Shown: positions 16,754-26,533 of the stretch, piece by piece
Numbering within the stretch: the stretch's first letter is position 1
Layout: every line of letters starts with the position of its first letter
Source: Thomasclavelia spiroformis
GTDB taxonomy: Bacteria; Bacillota_I; Bacilli_A; Erysipelotrichales; Coprobacillaceae
Reading direction: 5' to 3'
Length of the DNA: 64,000 nucleotides
NCBI GenBank assembly: GCA_016901755.1
Contig: JACJKV010000009.1
Span: forward strand, 18,391-82,390
The notes under the pieces: model-generated
Seen by the model: only the letters and a program-made list of their open reading frames with translations
What the model was told of the DNA's origin: nothing
Databases searched by the model: none
Made by a program: the position numbers and the translations under genes

Positions 16754-18334
16754 ATGGAAACTTATGGAATCGAGAAATATGGGTTTAACCCAACCGGACG
16801 CATTTTCCGAAACAATCCACCAGGAGCTCTCGTTGAAAAAGCTTTGCTTAACGGAGAAGGAAGATTAAGCCGTGCCGGTGCATTATGTATTGAAACAGGA
16901 AAAAGAACAGGGCGTTCACCTAACGATAAATATATCGTTGATACCCCTGCGGTTCATGATCTGATTTCTTGGGGAAAAATCAATCGTCCTGTTTCAAAAG
17001 AAGTATTTGATCAGGTATATGATGCCATCATCAACTATTTAAATGACAAAGATCTATACATCTTTGATGGTTTTGCTGGAGCTAACCGCAAATATCAGTA
17101 TGGTTTCAGGATCATCAATGAAAAAGCAAGTCAGAATCTGTTTATCAGAAATCTGCTGATCAGACCAAAAAAAGGTCAACTGGAAAACTTTAAGGAAGAT
17201 TATCTGATTATGGTTGCACCTGGCTGTCTGTTAGACTATGAAAAGCTAGGTATCAACAGCGAATGTGCCGTTATGATCGACTACGAAAGACAGATCGTTC
17301 TGATTGCTGGTACAGGATATTCAGGAGAAATCAAAAAATCAGTATTCTCCGTGATGAACTTTATTTTGCCTCAGAAAAAAATATTTACGATGCACTGTTC
17401 TGCCAATATGGGTATCGACGGTGACACTGCATTATTCTTCGGGCTTTCAGGAACAGGAAAAACGACATTATCAGCCGATCCTAATCGTCGACTGATTGGT
17501 GATGATGAACATGGCTGGTCAAGAAACAGTATCTTTAATTTTGAAGGAGGATGCTATGCAAAATGTATCAACCTGTCTAAAGAAAACGAGCCAGAAATAT
17601 GGAACGCCATCAAATTTGGGGCAGTAGCTGAAAACGTCATTTTATTCGAAGATACCCGTATCATTAACTTTGATGATGATTCAATCACTGAAAATACCCG
17701 TGTTGGTTATCCAGTAGATTTTATTCCTAACACCGTTTCTTCTGGTGTTGGTCCTATTCCAAGAACGATTTTCTTCTTGGCAGCAGACGCTTTTGGAGTC
17801 TTACCACCTATTTCCAAGCTGGACAAATATTCTGCTATATATCACTTTGTATCAGGATATACCAGCAAGCTGGCAGGAACCGAAGATGGTGTCACTGAAC
17901 CAGAAGCAACATTTTCAACCTGCTTTGGTGAACCTTTTTTACCACTGGATACCGCTATGTACGCTCAACAGTTTGGTCGCCGTGTTGAAAAATCTGGTGC
18001 TAATGTTTTTCTGATCAATACCGGATGGACAGGAGGACAATATGGTAAAGGTCATCGTATCCCATTAAAATATACACGCGCCATGATCAACGCTGCATTA
18101 AATGGTGATCTGGATTTTGTGGAATATAACAAAGATCCATTCTTTAATTTAAGCATTCCTAGAAGCTGTCCAGGGGTACCTGCCGAAATGCTGAACCCAA
18201 AAAATACCTGGACCAATAAGCGTGAATATGATCGTACCGCTAAAAAACTGGTTAAAATGTTCCAGGAAAACTTTAAAAAATACAACCTGTCTATGAACGT
18301 TGTCAAAGCCGGACCAGGACAATATAAAAAATAA
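16754..18334 (+). CDS. pckA: Phosphoenolpyruvate carboxykinase (ATP)
   Basis: 526 residues; interconverts oxaloacetate and phosphoenolpyruvate with ATP/ADP. In anaerobic fermenters it often runs towards oxaloacetate. Key motifs: RTGRSPNDKYIV (substrate Arg), the P-loop GLSGTGKTTLSADP (near residue 232) and metal-binding LIGDDEHGW. Ribosome site AGGAGA 9 bases before ATG. It follows the terminator of the small-protein gene and has its own promoter, so it is a single-gene unit closed by a perfect terminator. Confidence 0.97.
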   Translation: METYGIEKYGFNPTGRIFRNNPPGALVEKALLNGEGRLSRAGALCIETGKRTGRSPNDKYIVDTPAVHDLISWGKINRPVSKEVFDQVYDAIINYLNDKDLYIFDGFAGANRKYQYGFRIINEKASQNLFIRNLLIRPKKGQLENFKEDYLIMVAPGCLLDYEKLGINSECAVMIDYERQIVLIAGTGYSGEIKKSVFSVMNFILPQKKIFTMHCSANMGIDGDTALFFGLSGTGKTTLSADPNRRLIGDDEHGWSRNSIFNFEGGCYAKCINLSKENEPEIWNAIKFGAVAENVILFEDTRIINFDDDSITENTRVGYPVDFIPNTVSSGVGPIPRTIFFLAADAFGVLPPISKLDKYSAIYHFVSGYTSKLAGTEDGVTEPEATFSTCFGEPFLPLDTAMYAQQFGRRVEKSGANVFLINTGWTGGQYGKGHRIPLKYTRAMINAALNGDLDFVEYNKDPFFNLSIPRSCPGVPAEMLNPKNTWTNKREYDRTAKKLVKMFQENFKKYNLSMNVVKAGPGQYKK

Positions 18335-18337
18335 ACC

Positions 18338-18379
18338 AATAAAATACCTCTCAGGAAAAATCCTGAGAGGTATTTTATT
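18338..18379. terminator. Bidirectional terminator, pckA / arylsulfotransferase-like gene
   Basis: Perfect 19-bp arms (18338-18356 and 18361-18379) around AAAA; core ACCTCTCAGGA / TCCTGAGAGGT with A/T flanks that give a T-run on both strands. Confidence 0.95.
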
Positions 18380-19994
18380 ATTCAAACCACAAATCAAATG
18401 AATATTTTAATACACGATAAGCATATTCTTCTGCTTCATATTCAAATTCTCTAATCAGATTGCCACTAGCATCATATTCTGCAAAGCTTAAATCTTTTCC
18501 AGAACTGGTTTGAATATGTCCATCATAATATTCAATGGAACTGACAATAGCTGAATAAGGTAAAACAATACTGTCAACCAAAGTATAAGTTCCGGTATTT
18601 TCATTAACCAGATATTTATAATAATATGAACATGTGCCTTGCTGATAGGTTCCTACCCCTTCAATATTGGACCAGTCATAATCGCTGCGTGTAGACATCT
18701 TACCATAATTATTGTTAAACATCGAAACATAATAACATCCTGATTCCATATCTTCATCACGAGAATATGTGACTGCATGCTGTCCCGCCTGACTAGAAAA
18801 ATCACTCACTTTATCTAAAATCAGATCCTGATAAGATAAATCTTCATAAATACTTTCATCACTGATCATATAATCAATTTCACTTTCACCATAAAGATCC
18901 GTTATTTTTATGATCGTTGATAATTCTCTGGAACTGACTAACAAAGAACCATCATCCATTAATGATAAGCTATTTAAATGGATCCAATCCTGTTCATCGC
19001 CACCATATGTATTTTTTTCGCCTTTGCCTTCTGCCGTTTCATACATTTCTGGCAGCAGTTCTTTCATGTTTACCAGTTCTTGAGTTTTCCCCGTTTTAAG
19101 ATTCAAAGAAACAACTCTGTCTTCAATAGTATCATCATCATCCTTATTAGCCAATATCAGCAGACTATGACGTTGCTGGTCATATATAAAATCATGATGC
19201 ATGTAGTAACCATCAAGTTCCATTATTTTTTCAATTTTCCCTTGACGATTTACAAATAAAAAGCCTCTTTTATCATAAGTATAAACCAGCTGATCATCAA
19301 TCGTTAATACCCGGTCACTACGGTATTCACTGTCATCAACGATCAGTTCACTTCTTAAGGTTCCGTTATTATCATAAAGAAAAATATTTGATCTTGTATC
19401 TTTACCAAGCATGGCAAATAAACCATTGCTTAAAGCTTCCTGACTTTCACCATCAGTTATTTTCAGCTGATTGGCAGCATTGCTTGGAGATTTTGGCATC
19501 TTTAATGTATACGTAAAACTTTGATCATTGACATTTAAAATCAATGTATTGGTTTCACCTGCAACCAGACCAATGATCTGATAACCGTCATCCTGGTCAG
19601 TCTTGAGAGTTTGACTGTAATCAGCATAACCATCGGTTTTAATAGTATAGCTGACATTTTCAACACTTTCATTAAAATAAACATTAACAGCATTACTGTT
19701 AGTACCAAAAGGATCATAAATTAAAAACGGTTGACTGATACTGGCACCTTTTTTTTCATCATCAATCAGATTCTGGATAAAATCCTGATATTCCATATCA
19801 AAAATATTAAATTCTCCATCAGTCTTGATCATTTTGATTTCATCAGCAATCTCACTGTCAGCAATTCTGACATTGTTTTCTAACTGCAAAGAACTGCGAT
19901 AAAGATAAACACCCAAAAGCAGACACGAAACAATGATCATAGCTGCAAATAATCTGTATTTACTTTTGATTTTTGTGATCAGATTCATACTCAT
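18378..19994 (-). CDS. Aryl-sulfate sulfotransferase family protein, membrane-anchored
   Basis: About 538 residues. One N-terminal membrane anchor (LFAAMIIVSCLLLGVYLY), an Ig-like N-terminal domain of the Arylsulfotran_N type (FGTNSNAVNVYFNES...TNTLILNV), then a six-bladed propeller with family motifs HHDFIYD, DWIHLNSLSLMDDGSLLVSS and AGQHAVTYS. ASST enzymes transfer sulfate from one aryl sulfate to a phenol without PAPS through a His; conserved His residues are present in HHD, HLNS and QHA. The ATG at 19994 has AGGAAGG 5 bases upstream. Substrate unknown; gut phenolic sulfates are a possibility by analogy. Confidence 0.8.
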   Translation of the reverse strand: MSMNLITKIKSKYRLFAAMIIVSCLLLGVYLYRSSLQLENNVRIADSEIADEIKMIKTDGEFNIFDMEYQDFIQNLIDDEKKGASISQPFLIYDPFGTNSNAVNVYFNESVENVSYTIKTDGYADYSQTLKTDQDDGYQIIGLVAGETNTLILNVNDQSFTYTLKMPKSPSNAANQLKITDGESQEALSNGLFAMLGKDTRSNIFLYDNNGTLRSELIVDDSEYRSDRVLTIDDQLVYTYDKRGFLFVNRQGKIEKIMELDGYYMHHDFIYDQQRHSLLILANKDDDDTIEDRVVSLNLKTGKTQELVNMKELLPEMYETAEGKGEKNTYGGDEQDWIHLNSLSLMDDGSLLVSSRELSTIIKITDLYGESEIDYMISDESIYEDLSYQDLILDKVSDFSSQAGQHAVTYSRDEDMESGCYYVSMFNNNYGKMSTRSDYDWSNIEGVGTYQQGTCSYYYKYLVNENTGTYTLVDSIVLPYSAIVSSIEYYDGHIQTSSGKDLSFAEYDASGNLIREFEYEAEEYAYRVLKYSFDLWFE

Positions 19995-20087
19995 ACCTTC
20001 CTTCCTCATTTCTATCTTGACATAACTTTAAAAAAGAAATATCGCATAATTTCAAAAAAATATGTGATGATCTTTCAAGCAAATGAT

Positions 20088-20115
20088 TTGGAAAAATCAG
20101 AAATCACTATATAAT
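20088..20115 (+). promoter_or_regulatory. Promoter of the SDR epimerase gene
   Basis: TTGGAA, 16-base spacer, TATAAT; about 33 bases before the start codon. Confidence 0.7.
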
Positions 20116-20147
20116 ATAAATATATGTATCAAAAGGAGAAAATACCG

Positions 20148-21041
20148 ATGAAAATACTTGTGATCGGCGGGACCTATTTTCTAGGTCGTGTATTTACCAT
20201 GCTAGCCAGTACAAAACATCAGCTGACCCTTATTAATCGTGGACATTATGATATGTCATCATACGCGGTTGAACAGTTTCATTTTGACCGTCACGATCAG
20301 GTCAAATGGCAAGAACTGGCAAACAGAAAATTTGATGTTGTGGTTGATTTCTGTGCTTACCAGCAAAATGATATTAAAATCGTAACTGATATCCTGCAAA
20401 ACCATATCAAACAATATATCTACATCTCAACCGTTGATGTCTATTTACGACAAAGCGGAAAACTTCAGGATGAAAACCATCCTTTAGAAAATCGTCATTT
20501 TGCCGGTGATGAGGGAGAATATATTTATCAAAAAAGATTATTAGAAGATGAACTGATCACGCAATGCACAAAATTTGGCATTGCCTATAATTCAATAAGA
20601 CCAGGAAATATATATGGACCCTATAATTACGCTCCTCGCGAATCATTACTGATCAAAAGAGCCATCGAACAGAAAAATCTTTTTCATCTCAGTGATGCTA
20701 AAGCAAAGTTCCAAATGGTATATGTCAAAGATGTCGTCAACGCTTTATTAATGATCATTGAACAGAAAATATACGATCAGTCATTTAACATCGTTAATGA
20801 TGAACTTATTGACTATGATCAGATCAATGAAATTCTTAGTTCATGCCAGCCTCTGTCCATTGAAGATCATACGATCAAAGAAGCCATCGATTGTCAATAT
20901 CCTTTACCTTTTCCAGTTGCCCTCTGGCAACAGGAGCTCTATAGCGGTAAAAAAATTGAAAACGTCGGTTTAGTCTTTACACCATTGAAAGAGGGACTGA
21001 AAAAAACTTATGAAGCTTTTCTGCCCGTCTATCAGAAATAA
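20148..21041 (+). CDS. NAD-dependent epimerase/dehydratase (extended SDR)
   Basis: 297 residues. Rossmann glycine motif VIGGTYFLGRVF at the N-terminus, STVDVY, the catalytic pair YIYQK (YxxxK) and SIRPGNIYGPYNYAPRE mark an extended short-chain dehydrogenase acting on nucleotide sugars or similar substrates. The ATG at 20148 is chosen because AGGAG lies 8 bases upstream; an ATG at 20124 precedes that site. Single-gene unit with promoter and terminator; the substrate is not identifiable. Confidence 0.88.
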   Translation: MKILVIGGTYFLGRVFTMLASTKHQLTLINRGHYDMSSYAVEQFHFDRHDQVKWQELANRKFDVVVDFCAYQQNDIKIVTDILQNHIKQYIYISTVDVYLRQSGKLQDENHPLENRHFAGDEGEYIYQKRLLEDELITQCTKFGIAYNSIRPGNIYGPYNYAPRESLLIKRAIEQKNLFHLSDAKAKFQMVYVKDVVNALLMIIEQKIYDQSFNIVNDELIDYDQINEILSSCQPLSIEDHTIKEAIDCQYPLPFPVALWQQELYSGKKIENVGLVFTPLKEGLKKTYEAFLPVYQK

Positions 21042-21093
21042 CCCTGTTATTTAAATTATATGTTAGAAATTTTAAATTATGACCAGCGCAAAA

Positions 21094-21115
21094 AAAAGGC
21101 AGATTTCTCTGCCTT

Positions 21116-21117
<2 letters not shown>
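21094..21117. terminator. Bidirectional terminator, epimerase / bgl
   Basis: AAAAGGCAGA-TTTC-TCTGCCTTTT; overlaps the stop of the convergent glycosidase gene. Confidence 0.85.
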
Positions 21118-22558
<1,441 letters not shown>

Positions 22559-22601
22559 TTACTACATTCCTCCTTATTTTCTCCATATTTTTATATAAAT
22601 A

Positions 22602-22630
22602 ATATAACGTATTTCACCAAAAGATGTAAA
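22602..22630 (-). promoter_or_regulatory. Promoter of the 6-phospho-beta-glucosidase gene
   Basis: Minus strand TTTACA, 17-base spacer, TATATT. The -35 lies inside the cre site. Confidence 0.65.
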
Positions 22631-22638
22631 CACTTTCA
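22625..22638 (-). promoter_or_regulatory. cre site (CcpA operator) at the 6-phospho-beta-glucosidase promoter
   Basis: TGAAAGTGTTTACA matches the TGWAANCGNTNWCA consensus at 13 of 14 positions. Overlap with the -35 predicts repression by CcpA when preferred sugars are present. Confidence 0.7.
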
Positions 22639-22654
22639 TAATGTGAAAAACATA

Positions 22655-23890
22655 TTATGCATTTAATGCCTGGCGACAGATATCAAATACATCACGAATA
22701 GAGAGACCCTGTTTTTGGGCAATCGCTTTAACATCTTCATATTCTGGATAAACATAACGACTTCCATCAAAATCAATAACTTTACCTCGTACCTCACCAA
22801 AAGGCGTCATCACTGCTGTATTTTGACGATTTAAAATTGTACGCTGTTCACGACGATATCTAAGCCCAATACTGGTAGTATGTTTAAAAATTACATCTTG
22901 CATGGCTTTAAGCTGTTGAGGATGACAGGCTATTGACAGACGATAGGCTGGACGGTTTTTCTTCATAAAAATAGGTGTAAAGAAAACATCAAGCGCTCCC
23001 TGAGCAAACAGCTGTTCCATAGTAAATCCCAGAATTTCCCCACTGCAGTCATCAATATTTGTTTCAATAACCAGGATTTCATCCTGATTTTCTTCAATCG
23101 TTCCACATAATACTTTTAAAACATTAGGAATCTTTAAATCTTTGGTTCCACATCCCCAGCCAATTTTATTGACCTTCATGGCAGGCATAGTACGAAATGA
23201 TTGTGCTAATTGAGCAATAATGGCCGCCCCAGTTGGGGTTACCAGTTCGGTATCAATATCGATCTGTCTAAACATTACATCACTTGCAGCAAATATCTCT
23301 GATGTCGCCGGTACTGGTACACTGATCATGCCGTGGGCACATTGAATAAAACCATGACCATCATTAACAACACTGCTCATTATTTTATCAGGAGCAATTT
23401 TCGTAATTAAAATAGCCGTTCCAATAATATCAACGATCGAATCAATAGCTCCAACTTCATGAAAATGAACATTTTCTAAAGTTTCATTGTGTACTTTACT
23501 TTCAGCTAAAGCTACCTTCAGAAATATCTTTTTCGCTAATTCTTTAGCCTTTAAATCAATATCAGCCTCATCGATGATCTTATTAACATCAAATAGATTC
23601 CTGTGATCATGGTGATGATGGTCATGGTGGTGTTCGTGATCATGGTGATGGTGTTCATGTTCATGATCATGATCATGATGATGGTGATGATCAGCTTCTA
23701 AATGAACATCGACATATGTGCCTGTTATGCCATTTTTTTTGGTTTTCGATACATGCAGATGATAACCATCAACATGAACTTTTTTTAATTCCTTCTGCAA
23801 ATAATCAGGATCATCAACAAGTTCCATCAAAGCTCCCAATGTCATATTTCCACTGATTCCACTGCTGCAATCAAAATATAATACTTTCAT
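22655..23890 (-). CDS. larC: Nickel insertion protein LarC (nickel-pincer cofactor synthesis)
   Basis: 411 residues in one frame. LarC is the CTP-dependent cyclometallase that inserts nickel into the pyridinium dithiocarboxylic mononucleotide to finish the nickel-pincer cofactor of lactate racemase and relatives. N-terminus YFDCSSGISGNMTLGALMEL, a long His/Asp/Glu run (about residues 68-97) that probably binds nickel, and HFHEVGAIDSIVDI are typical. Some species make LarC by a programmed frameshift between two genes; here no frameshift is needed. The ATG at 23890 follows AGGAGGAAAAAG and overlaps the larB stop (TAATG). Confidence 0.95.
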   Translation of the reverse strand: MKVLYFDCSSGISGNMTLGALMELVDDPDYLQKELKKVHVDGYHLHVSKTKKNGITGTYVDVHLEADHHHHHDHDHEHEHHHHDHEHHHDHHHHDHRNLFDVNKIIDEADIDLKAKELAKKIFLKVALAESKVHNETLENVHFHEVGAIDSIVDIIGTAILITKIAPDKIMSSVVNDGHGFIQCAHGMISVPVPATSEIFAASDVMFRQIDIDTELVTPTGAAIIAQLAQSFRTMPAMKVNKIGWGCGTKDLKIPNVLKVLCGTIEENQDEILVIETNIDDCSGEILGFTMEQLFAQGALDVFFTPIFMKKNRPAYRLSIACHPQQLKAMQDVIFKHTTSIGLRYRREQRTILNRQNTAVMTPFGEVRGKVIDFDGSRYVYPEYEDVKAIAQKQGLSIRDVFDICRQALNA

Positions 23891-24624
23891 TATCTTTTTC
23901 CTCCTAAACAATTAATTGAATGTGCCATATAGCCTGCTCCAAAACCATTATCAATGTTAACTACCGCAACGCCACTGGCACAACTGTTCAGCATGGAAAG
24001 CAATGCTGACAGCCCCTGAAAATTAGCGCCATATCCTACTGAAGTAGGAACAGCTATGACTGGTGCCTTGACCAGTCCACCTACTACCGAAGCCAAAGCT
24101 CCTTCCATTCCCGCGACAACAACAATAACACTGGCTTGCTGAATTTCATCCAGACGATTGAGCAGACGATGTAGTCCGGCAACCCCAACATCATTGATCT
24201 GAATTACTTCATTACCTAATATCTGGGCGGTAATAGCCGCTTCGTTTGCCGCAAACAGATCACTGGTTCCGGCACAAATAACCGCTATCTTCCCACGATT
24301 CAAGATCATCGGTTTTTCATTATAGTAAAACATCTTTGATAAAGGCTCATATGTAAACTGTGGAAATCTGGAATGCAGTGTTTCATATTTGCTTTTATCT
24401 AAACGTGTGACCATGATCTGTTTTTGATGATGTTCCAGCATCTGTTCAATAATATGTTCAATCTGTTTTGCAGTTTTCCCGGCCCCATAAATAACTTCCG
24501 GTGCACCAGTTCTTTTTTCACGATCATAATCTATGCAGAATTCCTGATTTTCCATTATATTCATAGCCTCATCGATTCCCATCTGATGAGCCTGTACTTT
24601 TTCCAATATAGCTTTTACGTCCAT
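23890..24624 (-). CDS. larB: Pyridinium-3,5-biscarboxylic acid mononucleotide synthase LarB
   Basis: 244 residues, an AIR-carboxylase-like fold. LarB carboxylates and hydrolyses nicotinic acid adenine dinucleotide, the first step of nickel-pincer cofactor synthesis. Motifs: EVIYGAGKTAKQIEHI, VICAGTSDLFAANEA, VVVAGMEGALASVVGG and VPTSVGYGANFQGL. Start follows AAGGAGAA. Lies between larE (107 bases away, across an inverted repeat) and larC (overlap). The cofactor's user, LarA, is not in the window. Confidence 0.95.
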   Translation of the reverse strand: MDVKAILEKVQAHQMGIDEAMNIMENQEFCIDYDREKRTGAPEVIYGAGKTAKQIEHIIEQMLEHHQKQIMVTRLDKSKYETLHSRFPQFTYEPLSKMFYYNEKPMILNRGKIAVICAGTSDLFAANEAAITAQILGNEVIQINDVGVAGLHRLLNRLDEIQQASVIVVVAGMEGALASVVGGLVKAPVIAVPTSVGYGANFQGLSALLSMLNSCASGVAVVNIDNGFGAGYMAHSINCLGGKR

Positions 24625-24642
24625 AAGTTCTCCTTAAACAAA

Positions 24643-24688
24643 AACAGTAAACGTCATATTATTGTGAAAAAACAAAACATTTACTGTT
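24643..24688 (-). terminator. Inverted repeat between larE and larB (possible attenuator)
   Basis: Minus strand arms AACAGTAAATG / CGTTTACTGTT with one wobble pair and a 24-base loop, followed by TTTGTTT just before the larB ribosome site. Could be a weak terminator making larBC expression lower than larE, or an mRNA processing stem. Confidence 0.4.
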
Positions 24689-24731
24689 ATTTTATTTTTG
24701 CTTCCCCTTAACATTTAAACATGAATACGTT

Positions 24732-25538
24732 TTACTTGACTTCATGTATCATATCTGTTTCATTATTCAACTGATCATAACTGCCACTGCTGATTCCCTT
24801 CAGATCTAACGTCACATAATGAAAGCCGTAGGCTTTTATTTCATCAATTAACACTGTATCACTGATTATTTTGTCAAAATCTTTTTTCTCAGCTTCGATA
24901 CGCACCAGATCATGATGAATACGACATCTCACATGCAGGATTTCTCTTTGATGCAGTAATGATTCAATACTGTCTAAACGCATCAGTTTATCTTTGGTCA
25001 GTTCTGTATCATAAGGAAATCTTGAAGCTAAACAGGCATTGGCCGGTTTAGCAGCAGTTGATAGCTGAAGCTGTTTTGAGTAATTTCTGATTTCTGATTT
25101 GTACATATGCTGTAAAGGCGATAAAATATTCAATTCCTGACAGGCTTTTCTTCCTGGACGATAAACACCCTGATCATCTTTATTCATTCCATCTAACACT
25201 TTAGTAAAACCTCTTTGATGAGCTCTTTCAATCACTTTTGACATGATATTTTTCTTACAGAAATAGCAGCGGTCTTTACGGTTATTTCTAAAGGCGTCGA
25301 TAGCTAAAACATCAATATTGATGACTTCATAATGATCATCTGATAATAGTGCTTTGGCACTGTCTATATCTTCCTTAGACATCATATCGCCAAAACAGAT
25401 GACAGCCAAAACATTTTCTTTTCCCAGCGTCTGTTTGGCTACGGTATACAAAAAATGAGAATCACAGCCACCACTATAGGCAATTGCGACCTTCTGATAG
25501 CTTTTCAGCTGTTCTTTTAACTGTTCCAGTTTATCCAT
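24732..25538 (-). CDS. larE: ATP-dependent sacrificial sulfur transferase LarE
   Basis: 268 residues. LarE adenylates the LarB product and donates sulfur, in the well-studied form from its own cysteine. N-terminal PP-loop SGGCDS (residues 22-27), CYFCKK (91-96) and ACLASRFPYD, in which Cys169 is placed like the sacrificial Cys176 of L. plantarum LarE (assignment by analogy). First gene of the lar set, with promoter at 25565-25593 and ribosome site GAGGTGAG. Confidence 0.94.
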   Translation of the reverse strand: MDKLEQLKEQLKSYQKVAIAYSGGCDSHFLYTVAKQTLGKENVLAVICFGDMMSKEDIDSAKALLSDDHYEVINIDVLAIDAFRNNRKDRCYFCKKNIMSKVIERAHQRGFTKVLDGMNKDDQGVYRPGRKACQELNILSPLQHMYKSEIRNYSKQLQLSTAAKPANACLASRFPYDTELTKDKLMRLDSIESLLHQREILHVRCRIHHDLVRIEAEKKDFDKIISDTVLIDEIKAYGFHYVTLDLKGISSGSYDQLNNETDMIHEVK

Positions 25539-25564
25539 TCTCTCACCTCTTCATGGTAGAAAAC

Positions 25565-25593
25565 ATTATATCATACAAACAAAACTTTGAAAA
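25565..25593 (-). promoter_or_regulatory. Promoter of larE
   Basis: Minus strand TTTTCA, 17-base spacer, TATAAT with an upstream TGA (extended -10). Confidence 0.6.
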
Positions 25594-25601
25594 CAAACGA
25601 A

Positions 25602-25621
25602 AAAAAGGCTTGCGCCTTTTT
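25602..25621 (-). terminator. Terminator of the six-zinc-ribbon gene
   Basis: Minus strand AAAAAGGC-GCAA-GCCTTTTT with a GNRA-type loop; begins one base after the stop codon. Confidence 0.88.
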
Positions 25622-25622
25622 A

Positions 25623-26462
25623 TCATAGTTTCGTTCCACATCCTGTACAGAATGCCTGTCCAGGCTGATATGGTTTTCCACATTTTGGACAAACCAGATT
25701 TTGTTTATCACCGTTTAATGGTGCTCCACAAATATCACACTTATCTTTAGCACCATCAATTTCCAGACCACAATTTGGACATACCTTAACCTGTCCATTG
25801 ACTTGTGTCTCCGATTTTACACTATTCAACTGATTGCCACAGACAACACAGAATTTCTGATCAGGCTGAATAGGTGATTGACAATGTGGACATAATAAAA
25901 GTGTTTTTTCATTTTCTGGTGCAACTTGATGATCATTGTTTAATGGTTTTCCACAATACGTACAAAAAGTCTGGCCTTCTTTAATTTCATGACCACAATT
26001 TGGACATTGAGCTGTCATTTGTACTTCTTCATGTTCTTTTGTATCAATGTCATCATGACTTTCTTTATTATCATCTGCATCAACAGCCACTTTAGTTCCA
26101 CATTGTGTACAGAACAACTGACCTTCCATCAGTTCTGCGCCACAATTAACACAATGTTTTCCATCATTAACCGTTTGAATAAGTTTAGTCCCGCATTTTA
26201 GACAAAAAGTCGCACTATCTGGATTTTGATGCCCACATGCTGGACAGATGACAATACCTTTCAAAGTCAGTATTTCTTTTTCATACTGAGCAATACGTTC
26301 TTTAACTGTATCAATTTCCTGGCAGAGCTTTGTTATTTCATCTGAATTAGTGTTATGATCCTGGTAATAAAGTTTACCAATCTGCAGGTATTTTTCTTCG
26401 ATCTGCTGTTTTTCATCATTCATTTTCTTTTCAATTTCATCAATATTAATCATTTCTGACAT
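25623..26462 (-). CDS. Multi-zinc-ribbon protein (six ribbons)
   Basis: 279 residues. An N-terminal coiled coil (about residues 5-70, EKKMNDEKQQIEEKYLQI and on) precedes six zinc ribbons, each CPxCG...FCxxCG spaced about 30-40 residues (for instance CPACGHQNPDSATFCLKCG and CPKCGKPYQPGQAFCTGCG). The fifth ribbon is altered (CPNCGLEIDGAKDKCDICG). The ATG at 26462 follows GGGGG at 6 bases. Such arrays usually bind protein or nucleic acid; no function is assigned. Confidence 0.82.
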   Translation of the reverse strand: MSEMINIDEIEKKMNDEKQQIEEKYLQIGKLYYQDHNTNSDEITKLCQEIDTVKERIAQYEKEILTLKGIVICPACGHQNPDSATFCLKCGTKLIQTVNDGKHCVNCGAELMEGQLFCTQCGTKVAVDADDNKESHDDIDTKEHEEVQMTAQCPNCGHEIKEGQTFCTYCGKPLNNDHQVAPENEKTLLLCPHCQSPIQPDQKFCVVCGNQLNSVKSETQVNGQVKVCPNCGLEIDGAKDKCDICGAPLNGDKQNLVCPKCGKPYQPGQAFCTGCGTKL

Positions 26463-26503
26463 TCCAATCCCCCTCACATATATTTCTATTATATAAGATT
26501 ATG

Positions 26504-26533
26504 TAAAAAAAAAGTAGAATTTCTTCTACTTTT
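26504..26533 (-). terminator. Terminator of typA
   Basis: Minus strand AAAAGTAGAA-GAAA-TTCTACTTTT and T-run; the left arm contains the typA stop codon. Confidence 0.88.

Noticed and set aside
22655..23890. Possible programmed frameshift in larC
   Set aside because: Known in some species, but here one uninterrupted frame covers the whole protein.
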